From the NCBI GenBank assembly GCA_938041335.1, contig CALIAF010000028.1:36568-100567 (forward strand): 64,000 nt of DNA, in the 5' to 3' direction. Both the position numbers and the translations under genes were made by a program. The notes beneath the pieces were generated by a model. The model ran no database searches. It worked only from the letters and a program-made list of their open reading frames with translations, and was not told the DNA's origin. How positions within the stretch are numbered: position 1 is the stretch's first letter; the number at the start of each line of letters is the position of its first letter. Source of the DNA: an uncultured Ulvibacter sp. (GTDB lineage: Bacteria > Bacteroidota > Bacteroidia > Flavobacteriales > Flavobacteriaceae). Shown in pieces: positions 59,532 to 64,000 of this stretch.

Positions 59532-62500
59532 ATGAAAAGAATATTACTTACCCTATTAATATTGATTCCCATAGTCGGTTTAAGCCAGAACATTCTGGTC
59601 AATGACCCTATGGCTACAGAGACTAACTATACTCCAGAACAAATGATTACCGAAGTCCTTATTGGTGGCTCAGGTTGTGGAGACGTAGAATTTACATTCT
59701 TACAAGAAAATCCTGATGGAGCAACCAACATCGACGAGCGTAGTTGGGGATACTTTAATGCCGAGGGCACCAATTTCCCTTTTGAGTCTGGACTTGTTCT
59801 ATCTGGTGGTTTTGCGAAAAGTGCAGAAGGACCTAATGATATGGAGGTTGGAGACACCGGGCCAGGGTGGGGTGGTGACGCTGACCTTCAGGCGGTTTTA
59901 TTTGGTTTAGATGGCCTCAATGAACCTACTAATAACGCAACCGTTTTTCAATTTACATTTGTACCTGTTATTTCTGAAATGTCCTTTGATTTTATATTCG
60001 CTTCAGAAGAATATGAAAATCAGTTTGAGTGCTCAGCACAATTTAGAGATGGTTTTGCCTTTTTATTAAGAGGCCCAGGAATCCCCGATGATTCTGGCAC
60101 TGTCTTTGGCGGCACAAATATTGCGGCCGTGCCTGGTTCTGCTGGGGTAGTAGTAAACACACTTTCCATTCATGATGATTCTTTTACTTGTGGTACAGAA
60201 ATGCTCGGGGTTAATTTCTTTCCAGAATTATACATAAGTAACCAAGGTCCTAACAATTTAAACGAAATACAGTTTGATGGGTATACTCAAGCACTTGTAG
60301 CAATGGCTTCACTTATACCAGGTGAGACCTACGAACTAAAAATGGTGACCGGTGACAGAGGAGATACTGCATTTGATTCTGCAGTGTTCTTTAGAGAAGG
60401 AAGTTTTAACATTGGTGTGGCCTTACCACCAGATGCAACTATCGTTTCTGGTAATGCTCCTTGTGAAGGTGATGAATTTACTTTTGGTGTAGAAGAATCT
60501 GCTCCTGGAGCGACCTTCCAATGGTACATTTTAAATCCGACCAACGGGCTATTTGACATTCTTCCAGATGAAACAGACAATGAAATAACAATTACGCAGC
60601 CTGGGACATTTCAAATAGAAGCTATACTGAGTGCAGATTGCATCGCAACCGATCAAATTATAGTAGAATTTGCGCTACGACCTGTTGCTGGACTTCCAGA
60701 CTTGATACGTCAATGTGATCAAGCGCCCAATGACGGGATTACCATATTTGACCTAACACTTGCAGACGCTCAGATTATTAATGGACAAACAGATGTATTA
60801 GTAGACTATTATGAGTCTGAAATGGAAGCAGATATGGAGATGAACGTTATTCCAGATCCTACGATGTATCAGAATACGGTGCCAAACTTTCAGATTGTTT
60901 TTGCTCGATTAGAAGATATTTTTAGAAACTGTTACGATATTGTTCCATTAGAAATTCAAGTAGATTTTGCACCAGAAATTTTAGTGCCAATTTCAGATTT
61001 ATTTAGTTGTGACAATGACAATAGCGGTCTTGAAACCTTTGATCTTACTGCAAAAGACGATGAGATTTTAAATGGCCTTGTAAATGTAGGGCTCGTTTAT
61101 TTTGAAACGCTGGCAGACGCGCAAGCTGGAATCAACCCAATTCCTGACCCAACAGCTTACACTACCGGTTTTACAACCGTTTATGTCCAAGCAACTAATA
61201 GCTTAGGCTGTACAACAGAGGGAAGTTTTAATATCGTTTTAGGAGTCACACCTCCATTTAACGCCCCTTTTCCTTTAATAGGCTGCGACATAGAAGACAA
61301 TGGAACGGCAATCTTTGATCCTAACGAAAAAAATGATGAGATCATTGGTGTAGGAGTTGGACTGAGCGTGACTTACTTCGGAAATATCATGGATGCAGAA
61401 AATGCTACAAATCCATTGGTATTACCTTATACAAGTGCTGGCGAAACTATTTGGGTGCGCGTTGAAGATGACAACACCGGTTGTTACAGCATCACAACAC
61501 TAGTACTAGAAGTAGCACCACTACCAATGATATGTCAACCAGAACCATTAGTGTTTTGCGACTCAGACAATGATGGTATTGGCGAATTTATATTAACAGA
61601 AAGAGATGACCAAGTTCAATGTGGCAATCCATCCGGAAACCTTGTAGTAAGTTACCACGAGTCACCAGGAGAAGCAGCCTCAAATACAAATGCGCTAGTT
61701 AGTCCTTACCTTAATATTGTAGCTTTTAACCAAACGATTATTGCTAGATTAACAGATATAGATACGGGCTGTTTTGATACCATACCACTTGAATTAGTTG
61801 TTGGGGACAGTCCAGCCATTAGTGATCCTGATCCAATTATGCTTTGTGACGATGATGGTGATGGTGTAGAAATTTTTGATCTTATCTCTGCAGAGGCAGA
61901 AATATTAGCAGGATTAATGGGCGGGCCTTATTTGGTTAATTACTATGAAACACAGGCCAATGCAGATACAGGTACAAATGCAATTGTAAATCCAGAGGTA
62001 TACCCGAATCAACCACCATTAGGAAATCCTCAAACCATTTTCATTGTAGTAACAGATACAAATAATAGTTGTTCAAGTCAGACTACCTTGGAGTTACAAG
62101 TAAATTTACAACCAGTACTTACGGCTCCTATGCCCTATGTGTTGTGCGATGTAAATAACCCAGGTGATGAAACAGAAATATTTGACTTAACCTCTACTAT
62201 TGGAGAAATTACTGGTGGAGATCTTAACTTGATTATCACGTTTTATGAAACGCAAATGGATGCAGACAATGGAACAAATCCTATTCCTAATCCAGAAGCA
62301 TACGAGAATATTGAAAACCCCCAAGCCATATTCATTATGGCCGAAGATGCTACTACAGGATGTATTCAAACACTTACGGTAGCACTTGAGCTCCGTGTAG
62401 AAAACGCACCTTCCCCAGAAACACCAACACCACTGGTAGTTTGCGATGATAATAATGATGGTTTTGCTTTTTTCACACTTACAGATAAAGATGCAGAGAT

Positions 62501-64000
62501 AATTGGTGGCGAACCAAACATTCTTATTAGTTATTATGAAACCCTACTTGATGCAGAAAACGCTACTAATGCGATAGACACAACAGTAGATTATAGTAAC
62601 ATCATTCAATTTATGCAAACAGTTTATGTTCGGGTAGAATATGATGCTACAAATATGGGTAATGGATGCTACAACACGGTTGCCTTAGATCTTATTGTAA
62701 TAGACAGCCCGGTAATTCCTTTAGCGTTAGACCCATTAGTGGCTTGTGAAAATGACGGAGACATGACAGAGATCTTTGATCTTACGCAACAGAGCTCTAC
62801 TATATATGGCACTCAAGATGAAGATGACTTCACACTTACTTATCATTTATTAGAGGTTGATGCTATAGCTGGCACTCCCGTGATTTCGGACCCAACTATG
62901 TTTACTAATACCAGTAATCCGCAAATCATTTGGTATCGTTTAGATAATGACGACGCTGATAATTTCTGTAAATCTATAGGATTTTTTACGATTGAAGTTG
63001 TGGATGGCCCTGTGGCATTAGGACCTTTAGAAATAGAAGTTTGTGATACATTAGGAGAGCCTAGTGACGGTTTTTTTACTTTTGATCTTACCTTAAATGA
63101 TGATGCGATTACCGGCGGAATTCCAGGTGTAAACGTTCAGTATTTTACCACAGATACGGATGCTCAAGCAAATGAGAATGCAATTTCGCCTGCAAATGAA
63201 TTTACTAATACGACTAACCCACAAACATTATTTGTACGGATAATGGACAGTAATTCTTCTTGTGTAGATTTTACAACAATAAAATTAACAGTAGTATCAA
63301 ACCCAAATCCACCTACAGATATTGTACTTGAATTATGTGATTATAATGATCCAGGAGATGAAGTAGAAATATTTGATCTTACAGAAGCTGCACCATTGAT
63401 TATTGGAGGAGCTAATTGGACGGTGCAATATTATACTACGTATCAGGATGCTTTTGATATGATGAACGGGATTCCAGACCCTACTATGTATGAGAATCAA
63501 ATGAACCCAGATGTAGTTTACATACGTGTAACCAATTTAAACAATACTTCGGGATGTTTTGAAATCGTAGAGGTACAATTAATAGTAAATCCATTGCCAG
63601 ACGATAGTGCCATAATGGACAGTTTGATTATTTGTGAAACACCAAGCGATGGGATTGCAGAGTTTGACCTCACGTTAAAAGATGAGCAAGCTTTAGGCCC
63701 AGATCAAGATCCGTCTGAGTATGAGGTGACCTATTATGAGACAGCAGCAGATGCAGAGATGATGATCAACCCTATTGTTCCTGCAAATATGTATCCTGCA
63801 ACTATTGACCCAGACGTTCCATATTTCATTTATGTTGGGATTACAAACCTAGAGACAGGATGTTATATAGGAGGTATTCAGTTCTTTGAGTTAGAGACAA
63901 GAGAAGGCGCCACGGCAACTGCACCAGCAGAGCCATATACTTTATGTGACGCAGAAGGGGATAACGATGGGATTACGGTATTTGATCTTTCAGATCCAGA
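59532..64000 (+). CDS. Giant surface protein: choice-of-anchor L domain plus tandem ~98-residue repeats (runs off right edge)
   Basis: 1489 residues are in the window and the frame is open at the right edge. Signal peptide residues 1-18 (LLTLLILIPIVGLSQ). Residues about 35-290 match the choice-of-anchor L domain (SFDFIFASEEYENQFECSAQ; GDRGDTAFDSAVFFREGSF). From residue 395 on come at least 12 tandem modules of 91-104 residues. Each opens with C(D/E)xxxDG-xFDLT, then a YYETxxDA stretch, NPxxYxN and a GCxxxxxxxLxV end. Calcium-binding DxDxDG-like motifs recur in modules. Such proteins of Flavobacteriaceae usually end in a gliding-associated or T9SS type B sorting domain. That end is outside, so is inference. 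Confidence 0.92.
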   Translation, partial: MKRILLTLLILIPIVGLSQNILVNDPMATETNYTPEQMITEVLIGGSGCGDVEFTFLQENPDGATNIDERSWGYFNAEGTNFPFESGLVLSGGFAKSAEGPNDMEVGDTGPGWGGDADLQAVLFGLDGLNEPTNNATVFQFTFVPVISEMSFDFIFASEEYENQFECSAQFRDGFAFLLRGPGIPDDSGTVFGGTNIAAVPGSAGVVVNTLSIHDDSFTCGTEMLGVNFFPELYISNQGPNNLNEIQFDGYTQALVAMASLIPGETYELKMVTGDRGDTAFDSAVFFREGSFNIGVALPPDATIVSGNAPCEGDEFTFGVEESAPGATFQWYILNPTNGLFDILPDETDNEITITQPGTFQIEAILSADCIATDQIIVEFALRPVAGLPDLIRQCDQAPNDGITIFDLTLADAQIINGQTDVLVDYYESEMEADMEMNVIPDPTMYQNTVPNFQIVFARLEDIFRNCYDIVPLEIQVDFAPEILVPISDLFSCDNDNSGLETFDLTAKDDEILNGLVNVGLVYFETLADAQAGINPIPDPTAYTTGFTTVYVQATNSLGCTTEGSFNIVLGVTPPFNAPFPLIGCDIEDNGTAIFDPNEKNDEIIGVGVGLSVTYFGNIMDAENATNPLVLPYTSAGETIWVRVEDDNTGCYSITTLVLEVAPLPMICQPEPLVFCDSDNDGIGEFILTERDDQVQCGNPSGNLVVSYHESPGEAASNTNALVSPYLNIVAFNQTIIARLTDIDTGCFDTIPLELVVGDSPAISDPDPIMLCDDDGDGVEIFDLISAEAEILAGLMGGPYLVNYYETQANADTGTNAIVNPEVYPNQPPLGNPQTIFIVVTDTNNSCSSQTTLELQVNLQPVLTAPMPYVLCDVNNPGDETEIFDLTSTIGEITGGDLNLIITFYETQMDADNGTNPIPNPEAYENIENPQAIFIMAEDATTGCIQTLTVALELRVENAPSPETPTPLVVCDDNNDGFAFFTLTDKDAEIIGGEPNILISYYETLLDAENATNAIDTTVDYSNIIQFMQTVYVRVEYDATNMGNGCYNTVALDLIVIDSPVIPLALDPLVACENDGDMTEIFDLTQQSSTIYGTQDEDDFTLTYHLLEVDAIAGTPVISDPTMFTNTSNPQIIWYRLDNDDADNFCKSIGFFTIEVVDGPVALGPLEIEVCDTLGEPSDGFFTFDLTLNDDAITGGIPGVNVQYFTTDTDAQANENAISPANEFTNTTNPQTLFVRIMDSNSSCVDFTTIKLTVVSNPNPPTDIVLELCDYNDPGDEVEIFDLTEAAPLIIGGANWTVQYYTTYQDAFDMMNGIPDPTMYENQMNPDVVYIRVTNLNNTSGCFEIVEVQLIVNPLPDDSAIMDSLIICETPSDGIAEFDLTLKDEQALGPDQDPSEYEVTYYETAADAEMMINPIVPANMYPATIDPDVPYFIYVGITNLETGCYIGGIQFFELETREGATATAPAEPYTLCDAEGDNDGITVFDLSDP
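60714..64000 (+). repeat. Array of 12 protein-coding tandem repeats (about 294 bases each)
   Basis: The opening Cys codon of each unit lies at 60714, 61008, 61284, 61557, 61845, 62145, 62442, 62745, 63042, 63336, 63633 and 63945. All steps (273-312 bases) are multiples of three. Units are diverged at base level but share the CD-DG-FDLT, YYET-DA and NP-Y-N landmarks. The twelfth unit is cut by the window edge. Confidence 0.88.

Noticed and set aside
1..64000. CRISPR arrays, tRNA or rRNA genes, insertion sequences
   Set aside because: No evenly spaced direct repeats outside the giant coding gene, no cloverleaf or rRNA sequence recognised, and no transposase-like reading frame.

Overview
The window looks like chromosomal DNA from a marine Flavobacteriaceae member (Bacteroidota), possibly close to Dokdonia; the genus is a guess. 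Supporting signs are AT-rich DNA, promoters of the Bacteroidota type (TTG, about 20 bases, TAnnTTTG) with almost no Shine-Dalgarno sequences, a type IX secretion sorting tail, a TonB-dependent receptor, FadL-type and BamA barrels, LytTR/LytS signalling, and the DUF6089-uppS-bamA-ompH-ompH gene order. No rRNA, tRNA, CRISPR array, transposase or prophage module was found. Nearly all genes are intact and the content is mostly core, not accessory. No stretch over 300 bases lacks a gene.

Layout. 1-6.7 kb: the 5' part of a TonB-dependent receptor (minus) behind a GATT microsatellite, der, an Rrf2 regulator, a lipocalin-like secreted protein, a serine racemase/dehydratase-type PLP enzyme, a SpoU/TrmH RNA methyltransferase and an HPPK-deoxynucleoside kinase fusion. 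6.9-14.2 kb: AsmA-like protein, a T9SS cargo protein, a DUF2797 protein, a GH3-like protein, a small lipoprotein and a LAS-type peptidase. 14.2-18.2 kb (minus): clpX, clpP, tig and a small holin-like membrane protein. 18.3-22.7 kb (minus): an SGNH lipase and FadL-like porin operon behind a palindromic operator, then a hydrolase and pdxJ. 22.7-30.7 kb (plus): CBS protein, nadK, DUF6089, uppS, bamA, two OmpH/Skp chaperones and murI, an envelope biogenesis cluster. 30.7-34.2 kb (minus): a half-size NrfD/ActC-like membrane protein and a LytTR/LytS two-component pair. 34.4-40.9 kb: SIMPL and VWA proteins, a TonB protein behind a sigma-54-like promoter, a RemB-like barrel and a metallo-beta-lactamase-fold enzyme. 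41-46.4 kb: heme O synthase, two subunit III genes, subunit IV, a thioredoxin-like protein, SCO, DUF420 and a CxxC protein, an oxidase assembly cluster. 46.5-54.5 kb: a MacB-type ABC transporter with two permeases, two adaptors and TolC, then tsaB. 54.5-59.5 kb (minus): a secreted protein, MscS, a DUF255 lipoprotein, dodecin and an Nfu protein. 59.5 kb to the right edge: a very long repetitive surface protein that continues beyond the window.

The most unusual signals are not genes. The 10-mer CTTCGGAAAT occurs at least ten times exactly, six of them between genes, where chance predicts well under one. A sigma-54-like promoter precedes a TonB gene whose C-terminal motif recurs at the N-terminus of the next gene's outer-membrane barrel. 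REP-like inverted repeats sit between two convergent gene pairs. The conserved HPPK N-terminus lies upstream of any ATG. Start sites were corrected where the longest open frame began with the TTG of a -7 promoter box.
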